A DNA stretch of 35,957 bases from Flavobacteriales bacterium. Its GTDB lineage: Bacteria > Bacteroidota > Bacteroidia > JANQJC01. A program made the position numbers and the translations under genes. The notes below the pieces were generated by a model that saw only the letters and a program-made list of their open reading frames with translations, had not been told where the DNA came from and made no database searches. Below are positions 16,672-24,380 of the stretch, in pieces. Position 1 is the first letter of the stretch. Each line of letters opens with the position of its first letter. The stretch lies in contig JANQJC010000035.1 of assembly GCA_028281825.1 (NCBI GenBank), positions 1-35,957 of the forward strand, read 5' to 3'.

Positions 16672-17904
16672 GTGCGAAGTTTAATTGTCTTTTTTGTTTC
16701 TCTTTTTGTTTCAACAAACCTTTTTGCACAAGTACATTGCGGTACTGATGAGAAATTGGCTCAGCTAATAGAAAAATACCCTGAGCTAAAACAAGCGCGA
16801 CAATTAATAGAACAACAAGCACAAGATTGGATAGCTAATGGCGAAAAGGTATCCGCTGTTATTACTATACCTGTTGTTGTGCATGTGGTATATAATACTT
16901 CCACTCAAAACATATCCAATGCCCAAATTTTATCTCAACTTGAAGTATTAAATGAAGATTACAGAAAACTTAACGCTAACGCTTCAAATACTCCGTCTGA
17001 ATTTCAGGGACTTGCTGCTGATGTTGAGGTAGAGTTTTGTTTGGCTTCAAGAGACCCTAATGGCAACTGGACGGATGGCATCACGCGAACAGAAACCGAT
17101 GTTGTTAATTGGAATGGAAGTGACCTGGTAAAGTCAACCTCTGATGGAGGTAAGGACGGCTGGGAGCCAAGCAAGTACCTGAATATATGGGTATGCAACA
17201 TTGGCTCAGGCTTGTTAGGTTATGCCTACCCTCCTGGTGTGCCCAGCTACCTGGACGGTGTGGTAATCGGCTATAAGTATTTTGGTAAAACAGGAACTTT
17301 ACAACCTCCTTATAATAAAGGTAGGACAACTACTCATGAAATTGGACATTGGTTGGGCCTCTCGCACTTGTGGGGCAATGGCTTAAGCAATACCAATTGC
17401 AATGCCAGTGACAACGTGAGCGATACTCCTGCTCAAGCTGACCCTAATTATGGCTGTCCTTCATTTCCACATGAATCATGCAACAATGGACCTAACGGAG
17501 ATATGTTCATGAATTTTTTGGATTATACCAATGACGCTTGCATGACCATGTTTACAACAGGTCAAAAGCAAAAGATGCTTGCTGTATTAAACAGCTCTCG
17601 CTCAGGCATAAAAAACTCTGATGTAATTTGTGCTACTGTTGGTGTGGCAGAGTTGGATAATAATACATTTGATATTTACCCTAACCCGACTAACAAGCAA
17701 TTTACCATTGAATTAAAAGAGCTACCTCATGAACCAATTTTTTATACACTTGTTAACAGCATAGGCTTAGTAATGGCAAGGGCTACCCTAACGGAACAAG
17801 TCACGCAAATCAATATAGCTGACTATCAAGCAGGGGTTTATTTTATGACATTGGAAACTGAACAGGGGCAAAAAGCCATCAAAAAATTACTTATAACCCA
17901 TTAA
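16672..17904 (+). CDS. M43 (pappalysin-like) zinc metalloprotease with type A T9SS sorting domain
   Basis: This 410-aa secreted protease uses a GTG start directly followed by a good signal peptide ending LFAQ (residue 20); no better ATG exists. The zinc site HEIGHWLGLSH (222-232) gives His222, Glu223, His226 and His232. The Met-turn region is around MFMNFLDYTNDACM. Cysteines near the active site fit the disulfides of the M43B group. The last 80 residues (from FDIYPNPTNKQF) are a type A T9SS C-terminal domain, ending GVYFMTLETEQGQKAIKKLL. It is probably co-transcribed with the large FN3-like gene. It may process surface proteins or feed on external protein (inference). Confidence 0.92.
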   Translation: MRSLIVFFVSLFVSTNLFAQVHCGTDEKLAQLIEKYPELKQARQLIEQQAQDWIANGEKVSAVITIPVVVHVVYNTSTQNISNAQILSQLEVLNEDYRKLNANASNTPSEFQGLAADVEVEFCLASRDPNGNWTDGITRTETDVVNWNGSDLVKSTSDGGKDGWEPSKYLNIWVCNIGSGLLGYAYPPGVPSYLDGVVIGYKYFGKTGTLQPPYNKGRTTTHEIGHWLGLSHLWGNGLSNTNCNASDNVSDTPAQADPNYGCPSFPHESCNNGPNGDMFMNFLDYTNDACMTMFTTGQKQKMLAVLNSSRSGIKNSDVICATVGVAELDNNTFDIYPNPTNKQFTIELKELPHEPIFYTLVNSIGLVMARATLTEQVTQINIADYQAGVYFMTLETEQGQKAIKKLLITH

Positions 17905-17919
17905 CGAGCTTGGTTTTGC

Positions 17920-17927
17920 TACCTTTG
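17920..17927 (+). promoter_or_regulatory. -7 box ahead of mqnE
   Basis: TACCTTTG fits TAnnTTTG 17 bases before the mqnE ATG, implying a very short leader. No convincing -33 box at the usual spacing. Confidence 0.45.
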
Positions 17928-17944
17928 TTCTGAAATTTGTTACC

Positions 17945-19111
17945 ATGAGCGAGAGTAGTATCAAAGCAATTCTTAAGGATAGTGAGGTTTTACCGGAACT
18001 TAAAACCATCGGCGAAAAAGTATTGGCTGGTGAGAGGGTTACTTTTAACGAAGGAGTGCTTCTTTTTGAGAAAGGGGAGCTTGGTTACCTTGGAAGCCTA
18101 GCGAACTATATTCGTGAGCAAAGGCATGGAGATACTACTTATTTCAACCGCAATTTTCATATTGAGCCGACCAACATATGTGTTTTTGATTGCAAGTTTT
18201 GTTCTTATTCACGTTTGCTCAAGCACAAGATGGAAGGTTGGGAGTATGATGAAGAACAAATACTGGATATAGTTAAAAGCTATAACGGTAAACCAGTTAC
18301 TGAAGTGCATATAGTGGGTGGGGTGCACCCTAAAATGGGTTTGCAATACTTTGCTAACCTCATTAGAAAGATAAAGGAAATACGTCCTGAAATTCATGTG
18401 AAAGCCTTTACTGCGGTTGAGTTAGAGTACATGTGTCGTAAGGCAAAGGTGAGTTATCGCGAAGGTCTACAAATATTGAAAGACCACGGACAGGGTTCTT
18501 TACCAGGTGGTGGCGCTGAGATTTTTGATGAAGAAATACGTCAGGAGATTTGTGCAGATAAATGTAGCAGCCAGGAGTGGCTGGAAATACACGAAACTGC
18601 TCACTCATTGGGAATGCCATCCAATGCCACTATGCTTTATGGGCATATAGAGCAATACCACCACCGTATTGACCACATGAATAGGCTGCGTGAATTGCAA
18701 GATAAAACAGGTGGCTTTAATACATTTATACCGCTTAAGTTTAGGAATAAAGACAATCAGATGTCTCACATACCAGAAGTTTCTGTAGTTGAAGATCTGA
18801 AGAACTATGCAGTTTCACGCATATACATGGACAATTTCCCTCATTTGAAAGCTTATTGGCCAATGATAGGGCGCTCAACGGCGCAGTTGTCACTTAACTT
18901 TGGTGTTAATGACATTGATGGAACGATTGATGACTCCACCAAAATCTATTCTATGGCAGGCTCTGAAGAACAGAATCCAGCACTTACAACTCGCCAGTTG
19001 GTGGAGCTAATAAAAGAAGTTGACCGTCATCCAATAGAAAGAGATACCCTATATAATGTAGTAACAGACTATATAGACTATGATTTTGAACAAGAGAAAG
19101 TAACTGCTTGA
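17945..19111 (+). CDS. mqnE: Aminodeoxyfutalosine synthase (radical SAM)
   Basis: This 388-aa radical SAM enzyme belongs to the futalosine route to menaquinone. It joins the chorismate-derived MqnA product to S-adenosylmethionine to give aminodeoxyfutalosine. The iron-sulfur cluster cysteines are Cys79, Cys83 and Cys86 (NICVFDCKFCSYSR), the CX3CX2C pattern. GGVHPKMGL, GGGAEIFDEE and MLYGHIEQ are typical of MqnE. MqnC is the closest alternative, but the CVFDCKFCSYSR context and length favour MqnE. No other mqn gene is in the window, so the pathway is scattered. Its presence suggests menaquinone is made by the futalosine rather than the classical men pathway. Confidence 0.93.
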   Translation: MSESSIKAILKDSEVLPELKTIGEKVLAGERVTFNEGVLLFEKGELGYLGSLANYIREQRHGDTTYFNRNFHIEPTNICVFDCKFCSYSRLLKHKMEGWEYDEEQILDIVKSYNGKPVTEVHIVGGVHPKMGLQYFANLIRKIKEIRPEIHVKAFTAVELEYMCRKAKVSYREGLQILKDHGQGSLPGGGAEIFDEEIRQEICADKCSSQEWLEIHETAHSLGMPSNATMLYGHIEQYHHRIDHMNRLRELQDKTGGFNTFIPLKFRNKDNQMSHIPEVSVVEDLKNYAVSRIYMDNFPHLKAYWPMIGRSTAQLSLNFGVNDIDGTIDDSTKIYSMAGSEEQNPALTTRQLVELIKEVDRHPIERDTLYNVVTDYIDYDFEQEKVTA

Positions 19112-19161
19112 ACTTTTGGCATAGGGTTTGTTTAATCCTCTCAAACTAAAAAACAAATAGT

Positions 19162-19821
19162 ATGAAGAGGATATTGGCGATTACAATTCTATTGATATTT
19201 GGAGCATTGTATTATGCCCAGGCACAAAGCAAGGTTTATAGGTCTTCTGGTGGTGAGTTAATTTTTTCATTTGCTAATGTTGAAGGACCTGGAGAAGCTG
19301 ATATCAGGAATATACCTCGTTTTACGGGTTTTTTTCACTTTCAATCACTCTGGAATTATGACCCTGCGGATGCTATAGGCTTTTTCTCAGGTGTCTCAAT
19401 GCGAAATGTTGGTATCATCACAGAACCGAACGATACCTTTAAACTTAAGCAACGTTCTTATGCTTTGGGAGTTCCTTTAGGTATCAAGTTGGGCTCTATG
19501 GATAAGAAATTCTTTGTGTTTGCAGGTGCTGAAGCCGAAATGATGCTTCACTATAAGGAAAAGCATTTTGTAAATGGAGATAAGGTGAAGAAAAGAAGGG
19601 AATGGTTTAGCGACAAGGTAAACTTCTTTAATCCATCGTTGTTTGCGGGAATACAATTACCAGGTGGAGCTAATCTCAAATTTAAGTACTACTTATTTGA
19701 CTTCCTTAATACCGATTATACAGAAACTGTGAATGGGGTAGAAGTGAAGCCTTATGCAGGCATGAGAACTCAAATGATGTATGTGTCTCTTGGTTTCAAC
19801 ATACATAAGAGGAAGAAATAG
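19162..19821 (+). CDS. Outer-membrane beta-barrel protein, hypothetical
   Basis: This 219-aa protein has a signal peptide cleaved near AQAQS (residues 1-22). The rest is rich in aromatic and Gly-containing strands such as GFFSGVSMRNVGII, LGVPLGIKLGS and FFVFAGAEAEMML, and ends MMYVSLGFNIHKRKK, a barrel-type last strand with a basic tail. The pattern resembles the porin/OmpW-like PorT barrel families of Bacteroidota, but I cannot place it further. It follows mqnE by 50 bases and ends at a good terminator; it could be read from the mqnE promoter. Confidence 0.78.
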   Translation: MKRILAITILLIFGALYYAQAQSKVYRSSGGELIFSFANVEGPGEADIRNIPRFTGFFHFQSLWNYDPADAIGFFSGVSMRNVGIITEPNDTFKLKQRSYALGVPLGIKLGSMDKKFFVFAGAEAEMMLHYKEKHFVNGDKVKKRREWFSDKVNFFNPSLFAGIQLPGGANLKFKYYLFDFLNTDYTETVNGVEVKPYAGMRTQMMYVSLGFNIHKRKK

Positions 19822-19844
19822 GACTCCATATAAAGTGTGTGATG

Positions 19845-19876
19845 AAAAGGCTGTTCGAAAGAGTGGCTTTTTTTTT
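19845..19876 (+). terminator. Terminator after the barrel gene
   Basis: AAAAGGCTGTTC and GAGTGGCTTTT pair around a GAAA tetraloop with one bulged G and wobble pairs. A run of at least nine T follows. Orientation fits the upstream plus-strand gene. Confidence 0.8.
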
Positions 19877-19882
19877 GCGAAG

Positions 19883-20293
19883 CTATTCTTTGCTAATCTT
19901 GTGGGGGTCGTTGTTTTGTGTTTCAATATAGTCTTTCACTATTTGGATACGCTTGGCAATCATGGCAAATTCCTTTTCGCCATCAGCAATAAGTTCCCTC
20001 AAAGCAATTTCATTCCCGTCGCCAGCCTTAGCCATTTTTGCTAATGTTGGATATCCGTATTTTTCCAACCAGAGCACAGCATTTTCGTTGCCTTCAGCTC
20101 CGTTAATTAACGCCATCAAGTGCGGGAAACCATTGTCCATCAACCACTTTCTTGCATCATCTTTATTATTGAGTGCAAACACGAAAAGGCCAAGTTCAGG
20201 ATAGCCATTGCCCATCAGCCATTCTCTTATAGGTTTATTTCCACTGATGGCTTCGCCCCAGGCCAAAAGTATTTTTGAAGGATACTGTCGCAT
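19883..20293 (-). CDS. Small protein of 25-residue repeats, unknown function
   Basis: This 136-aa protein has no signal peptide. It contains a clear repeat with an exact 25-residue period: WLMGNGYP at 25-32, WLMDNGFP at 50-57, WLEKYGYP at 75-82, then a degenerate fourth unit (LIADGEKE from about 101). Each unit is helical and has small linkers such as NKDDAR, GNENAV and GNEIAL. It looks like a helical-repeat (solenoid) protein, ankyrin-like in spirit but not matching the ankyrin consensus. The C-terminus is a charged helix. It starts nine bases after the stop of the RluD-type gene, so it is probably the last gene of the PASTA operon. I do not recognise the family. Confidence 0.82.
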   Translation of the reverse strand: MRQYPSKILLAWGEAISGNKPIREWLMGNGYPELGLFVFALNNKDDARKWLMDNGFPHLMALINGAEGNENAVLWLEKYGYPTLAKMAKAGDGNEIALRELIADGEKEFAMIAKRIQIVKDYIETQNNDPHKISKE

Positions 20294-20302
20294 AGTACTA
20301 AA

Positions 20303-21373
20303 TTACTCATTTTGAGCTTCCATGTTGCCGGCGGCATATCGCCTCCATTTCTCGAGTACTTCTCGCATATCTTGCGGTATTTCAGTCTCAAAAAGCATCT
20401 CCTTACCTGTTGTAGGATGCATAAACCCTAACGACTTAGCGTGAAGCGCATGCCTTGGCATAGTCTTAAAGCAATTATGTATAAACTGCTTATACTTATT
20501 AAACGTTGTGCCCTTTAAAATCTTATCTCCACCATACACTTCATCATTAAAGAGTGGGTGTTTTATATACTGCATATGCACCCTTATTTGGTGCGTACGG
20601 CCTGTCTCTAGTTTGCATTGAACCAGAGTTACATAACTAAAACGCTCCAATACTTTGTAGTGCGTAACGGCATGCTTGCCATAATCGCCATCCGGGAAAA
20701 CAGCCATTACTTTTCGGTCCTTCAGGCTTCTTCCCAAATGACCTGTGACAGTACCACTATCTTCCTCGAAGTTTCCCCAAACAAGCGCGTTGTATACCCT
20801 TTTGATAGTTCTATTAAAAAATTGCTTGGCAAGATGTGTCATGGCATACTCACTTTTTGCCATTACCATTACACCCGACGTGTTTTTATCCAACCTGTGA
20901 ACCAATCCGGGACGAGGGGTTTCACCCTCCATTGATGGCAACTGACCAAAATGGTAGGTAAGGGCATTGACCAGGGTACCTGTGTAATTGCCATACCCAG
21001 GGTGCACCACCATTCCAGCTTCTTTGTTTACAACTACCAAATCATCATCTTCATACATGATGTTGAGAGGTATGTTCTCAGGTAAAATAGTTTTATCCCT
21101 TGGCGGATGAGCAAAAACGATGCTGATTACATCAGCTGGCTTTACTTTATAATTGGATTTTACAGGTTGGTCATTCACCAATATATTGCCAGCACTCGCT
21201 GCATTCTGTATCTTATTGCGGGAGGTGTTTTCCATCCTGTTCATAAGAAACTTATCTATCCTCAGAAAGTCCTGCCCTTTGTCAACAACTATTCGGTGAT
21301 GCTCATACAGTTCCTCTTGTTCATCATCATTGGAAAGGTTTTCCAAGTCGTCTATTTCATCATTAGACGCCAT
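20303..21373 (-). CDS. rluD: RluA-family pseudouridine synthase (RluD-type, S4 domain)
   Basis: This 356-aa enzyme converts uridine to pseudouridine in RNA, by analogy with RluD in helix 69 of 23S rRNA. After an acidic N-terminal extension (1-25) comes an S4 RNA-binding domain (about 35-85) and the catalytic domain. Its motif HRLDKNTSGVMV (159-170) holds catalytic Asp162. The C-terminal H-QIRVHM and HALHAKSLGF segments are also present. The exact target site cannot be read from sequence, and RluD is the closest guess. Its start lies two bases after the T9SS cargo stop. Confidence 0.92.
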   Translation of the reverse strand: MASNDEIDDLENLSNDDEQEELYEHHRIVVDKGQDFLRIDKFLMNRMENTSRNKIQNAASAGNILVNDQPVKSNYKVKPADVISIVFAHPPRDKTILPENIPLNIMYEDDDLVVVNKEAGMVVHPGYGNYTGTLVNALTYHFGQLPSMEGETPRPGLVHRLDKNTSGVMVMAKSEYAMTHLAKQFFNRTIKRVYNALVWGNFEEDSGTVTGHLGRSLKDRKVMAVFPDGDYGKHAVTHYKVLERFSYVTLVQCKLETGRTHQIRVHMQYIKHPLFNDEVYGGDKILKGTTFNKYKQFIHNCFKTMPRHALHAKSLGFMHPTTGKEMLFETEIPQDMREVLEKWRRYAAGNMEAQNE

Positions 21374-21375
21374 GC

Positions 21376-23316
21376 CTACTTCACTACTATTTTGTAAGTA
21401 TGGGAATATGTTCCAGACTTGGCAACTATATGGACCATGTAAAAGCCAGGTTTTAAGGTATCTAGATTTAGGCTATTAGGTAGGTTTTCTTCTGCTGCTA
21501 TTAATCTTCCCGTATTATCAAATACCCTCAATTGGTATTTATTTGGGTCCTCATTCCAGCTATTGGAAATATATAGGATATCATCGGCTGGATTGGGGAA
21601 TAACGTAAATTCAGGAGCTTTACTTGTTTCCTTAATACCTATAGGGCTAGATACATCACCAAAGATAGGACGCATCATCCATGCACCTTTTAGATTGGAT
21701 GTAATCCACGACTCACCGTTACTCAAACTGAAAAACATGTGCTGATTAGCGTTAATGTTTCTATCAAGGCCAATATTCAGCAAGTCACCTTCCACTTGAA
21801 TCCAACCCACATAAAACGTATCACTTACTGCAACAGGTTGGTCAAGCACGTAGGTATAAAAGCCATTGTAGAACCCCGGGAAATAAGTAGGAGAGTAAAG
21901 TGAGTCACTAACATAAATTGGATTACCCTGAGGGGAGCCAACACCCGTCCATACGGCTAATTTAAAATGCCTGTCAGATACATCATCTAATACAGGGTTG
22001 AAATAAATTTGTACTGCCTTGAGCGTATCCGCTTTTGCTGATGCAAAACGATAAGCTAACTGTCCACCCTCTTGCAAAAGGCCGTAAGCATTTTCAGCAC
22101 TGCCATCATCATAAGCATAATAATTATTGAATTTCTGGCTAAAAAAAACAGAATCATTATTATACCTGAAATCATTAGCTATATCAGATACTAAGTAACC
22201 TTCCACGCTAAATTCTACTTCATTGCCTGGATAGGTGGTAGGGTATTCAAAAGTATCAATTGAGTTGCCAAATGTTCCGACATAGCCCGGGGTACAATCA
22301 TCATTAGATGCATTGCCGCAATAGGTTTGATATAACACGTTAACGGCAGAACCAGTGTTTAGCACATAGATACTGGCGTCGTTTGGATCGTATATATCTC
22401 CAAGGAACGAGATGTTTGATGTATCATCGTCTAAGTTGTGTATCTTAAAAATGAAAGTACTTCCCATTGCATTTGTTGGGCTCTCTTTATAATGTAGCCA
22501 GGGCATTGCCTGATAGTCTTTCAGAAGAGAAGCCATAGGCCTTGTAAAAGCGGCATCATCATAAATGGTATCATCTGCAAACCTGCCTTCGTCAAAATAC
22601 ACGTAATCAATATGCCAGTGGTCAACGTTACCAGATAGGGTAGCGTAGTTAACAAACCTGAATTGAAAACCATTGTAGAAGTAAAAAGAATCTGTAACAG
22701 GTATTATTACCTGTGTAAAAAGGCTATCTGGCTGAATACTACTGCCTGTCGTTTTCCAAACGCTGGTCCAATCATACATAGGATTGTTGTTGGTATCCAG
22801 GTATTCATATTTAAACTGCAATACCAATGAGTCTTCGGTTTCAGGAGCATTGCCCTGGCCTTGTGGCTGATAATAGAAACTGAAATACAAGGAATCAGCT
22901 GATGAAAGCCCCTCTAGGTTTATCCAGCGTGAAGTAAGTTCGTCTGCCTTACCCTGTGGCTGATTGAAGGTAAACTCATAAGGCATGCCATCCTTATTCA
23001 AACCTTCTAGTGTGGCCATACCTACACTTGGCGGGTATAAGGCAAAACTTGGATTGATGTATGCAAAGCTATCCAACCAAAACTCACTGTTTGGGAAAAG
23101 GGATGATTTGGCAAAATCGTCGAAAAAGGGCAATTGTATGGTGTCGTTTGGAGCGCGGTAAGAACCTTCTTGTTGAACAGGATGAACGCCTTTGCTATCA
23201 ATATACGCTTGTTTAATAGCAGGATTAGCCCCCAGTTCAAATAAAGCCTCCTGACTTTGGCCTGCCAATGGTGAAATTAAAAGAAGCGAAAGTATATATG
23301 TTATATGTTTAATCAT
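21376..23316 (-). CDS. Secreted protein with type A T9SS sorting domain
   Basis: This 646-aa protein has a signal peptide (about 1-21, ending AGQSQ). The middle is rich in Asp, Tyr and Asn and has beta-sandwich character; no catalytic motif was recognised. Residues 569-646 form a type A T9SS domain (FTLFPNPADDILYIS, YQLRVFDNTGRLI, LKPGFYMVHIV). It is therefore exported and attached to the surface or released. Its ATG overlaps the PASTA stop by four bases and its stop is two bases from the RluD-type gene. A secreted cargo protein placed between a wall-binding membrane protein and an RNA-modifying enzyme is notable. Function unknown. Confidence 0.9.
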   Translation of the reverse strand: MIKHITYILSLLLISPLAGQSQEALFELGANPAIKQAYIDSKGVHPVQQEGSYRAPNDTIQLPFFDDFAKSSLFPNSEFWLDSFAYINPSFALYPPSVGMATLEGLNKDGMPYEFTFNQPQGKADELTSRWINLEGLSSADSLYFSFYYQPQGQGNAPETEDSLVLQFKYEYLDTNNNPMYDWTSVWKTTGSSIQPDSLFTQVIIPVTDSFYFYNGFQFRFVNYATLSGNVDHWHIDYVYFDEGRFADDTIYDDAAFTRPMASLLKDYQAMPWLHYKESPTNAMGSTFIFKIHNLDDDTSNISFLGDIYDPNDASIYVLNTGSAVNVLYQTYCGNASNDDCTPGYVGTFGNSIDTFEYPTTYPGNEVEFSVEGYLVSDIANDFRYNNDSVFFSQKFNNYYAYDDGSAENAYGLLQEGGQLAYRFASAKADTLKAVQIYFNPVLDDVSDRHFKLAVWTGVGSPQGNPIYVSDSLYSPTYFPGFYNGFYTYVLDQPVAVSDTFYVGWIQVEGDLLNIGLDRNINANQHMFFSLSNGESWITSNLKGAWMMRPIFGDVSSPIGIKETSKAPEFTLFPNPADDILYISNSWNEDPNKYQLRVFDNTGRLIAAEENLPNSLNLDTLKPGFYMVHIVAKSGTYSHTYKIVVK

Positions 23317-24185
23317 TCTGTTGGAGGTAAGGTGTCATTGGTGCCGTTGGGTACTGCTTTCTTCAATTCATCGGCCTTGGTTCTCGCCATGTCATCAACC
23401 TTTATTTTGGTAGAGTCCAGAGTAAGGAAAATATCTACAGGGTCACCTACTGTCCACATTTCATCAGGGTTAAAATCTGGTATTTGCCTGTAAACGCGGG
23501 AATTTAAGGTATCTTCACTTGCAGGTTTCATGGTTTTGTCAGGTACAATTGCACCTACACTCATTGAGCCCACGTTAATAGCATCTATAGCTTCTTCGTA
23601 GCTCATTCCAATAAGGTAAGGTACATGTACTTCATTATCTTGTAAGCCATCACCCAAAATGAGGTCAATTTTCGAGTTTTTGGGTAATAAGGTTCCGGGC
23701 TTGATTGGATTGCCTTGATATTCTTGCCTTAATACAGCATCTTTGGCCAGGTCTGGCACGTATTGCTTTTCACCCAATGCAAAACCATAGTCTTCCAGTT
23801 TTGCTATGGCCTGTCTTAAGGATAAATCCACAACATCAGGCATTTTAAGCATTGGTGGGTTGTTGGCATTGATGGTGAGGTAAATAGTTCTGCCTTCTTT
23901 TACTTTTGAGCTAGCTTCAGGGTTTTGGTCCAGTACCACGCCTTTTGCCATTTTAGGTTCATAGATTGAATCAATTACAACATATTCCAGTGAAGATTTC
24001 TCAAAAACTGAGTCTAGTTTGGTGTGGTGTATTTCTGAATAGTCGGGCACAAGAATATCTTCTCCATGACGGGTATAGTTATCAAGAGCGTATTTTATCC
24101 CTATCAACACAAGGATTATAAAAACCAGCGCGATAAAGAGGTTAATCAAAAAAGCCTTACTCATTATAAATTTAAATAGCCCCAT
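23313..24185 (-). CDS. Membrane protein with three PASTA domains
   Basis: This 290-aa protein has a short cytoplasmic N-terminus (MGLFKFIMSK), one membrane helix (about 11-33) and three PASTA domains at about 40-108, 112-178 and 187-257, ending in a charged tail. PASTA domains bind peptidoglycan or beta-lactam-like ligands in penicillin-binding proteins and Ser/Thr kinases. This protein has neither enzyme, so it would be a stand-alone periplasmic sensor or scaffold. It is the first gene of a unit running through the T9SS cargo, RluD-type enzyme and repeat protein. In other Bacteroidota a PASTA gene sits beside RluD and often near D-Ala-D-Ala ligase; no ligase is here. Confidence 0.92.
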   Translation of the reverse strand: MGLFKFIMSKAFLINLFIALVFIILVLIGIKYALDNYTRHGEDILVPDYSEIHHTKLDSVFEKSSLEYVVIDSIYEPKMAKGVVLDQNPEASSKVKEGRTIYLTINANNPPMLKMPDVVDLSLRQAIAKLEDYGFALGEKQYVPDLAKDAVLRQEYQGNPIKPGTLLPKNSKIDLILGDGLQDNEVHVPYLIGMSYEEAIDAINVGSMSVGAIVPDKTMKPASEDTLNSRVYRQIPDFNPDEMWTVGDPVDIFLTLDSTKIKVDDMARTKADELKKAVPNGTNDTLPPTE

Positions 24186-24213
24186 GTGCCCAGTGCAACC
24201 TAATAACGATGTG

Positions 24214-24221
24214 CAAATATA
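24214..24221 (-). promoter_or_regulatory. -7 box of the PASTA operon
   Basis: TATATTTG on the minus strand fits TAnnTTTG, about 29 bases before the PASTA ATG. It diverges from the transporter promoter. Confidence 0.5.
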
Positions 24222-24285
24222 TTAATTGCATTAGGTAATAGGTAATTACTAAAAGTAGTTGTTTAGGTGTTTATTAACACAATAA

Positions 24286-24293
24286 TATCTTTG
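24286..24293 (+). promoter_or_regulatory. -7 box of the SLC13-type transporter
   Basis: TATCTTTG fits TAnnTTTG. A TTG lies 24 bases upstream. The leader to the ATG at 24381 would be about 80 bases, and the box placement argues against the earlier TTG at 24315. Confidence 0.45.
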
Positions 24294-24380
24294 CGGTGTG
24301 ATTATCCGTAGAAGTTGCTTTTAAGGATATGGCACAAAGGGCTTAAATTCAACACATTTCAACTAATCCACCCAAGCTTG

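Noticed and set aside
16247-16822. 191-codon open frame on the minus strand
   Set aside because: It overlaps the type B sorting domain of the large T9SS protein and the signal peptide of the M43 protease, both clearly real on the other strand.
24315-24380. Longer N-terminus for the transporter from a TTG
   Set aside because: It adds 22 residues unlike a membrane entry sequence; the ATG at 24381 starts directly at the first hydrophobic segment.
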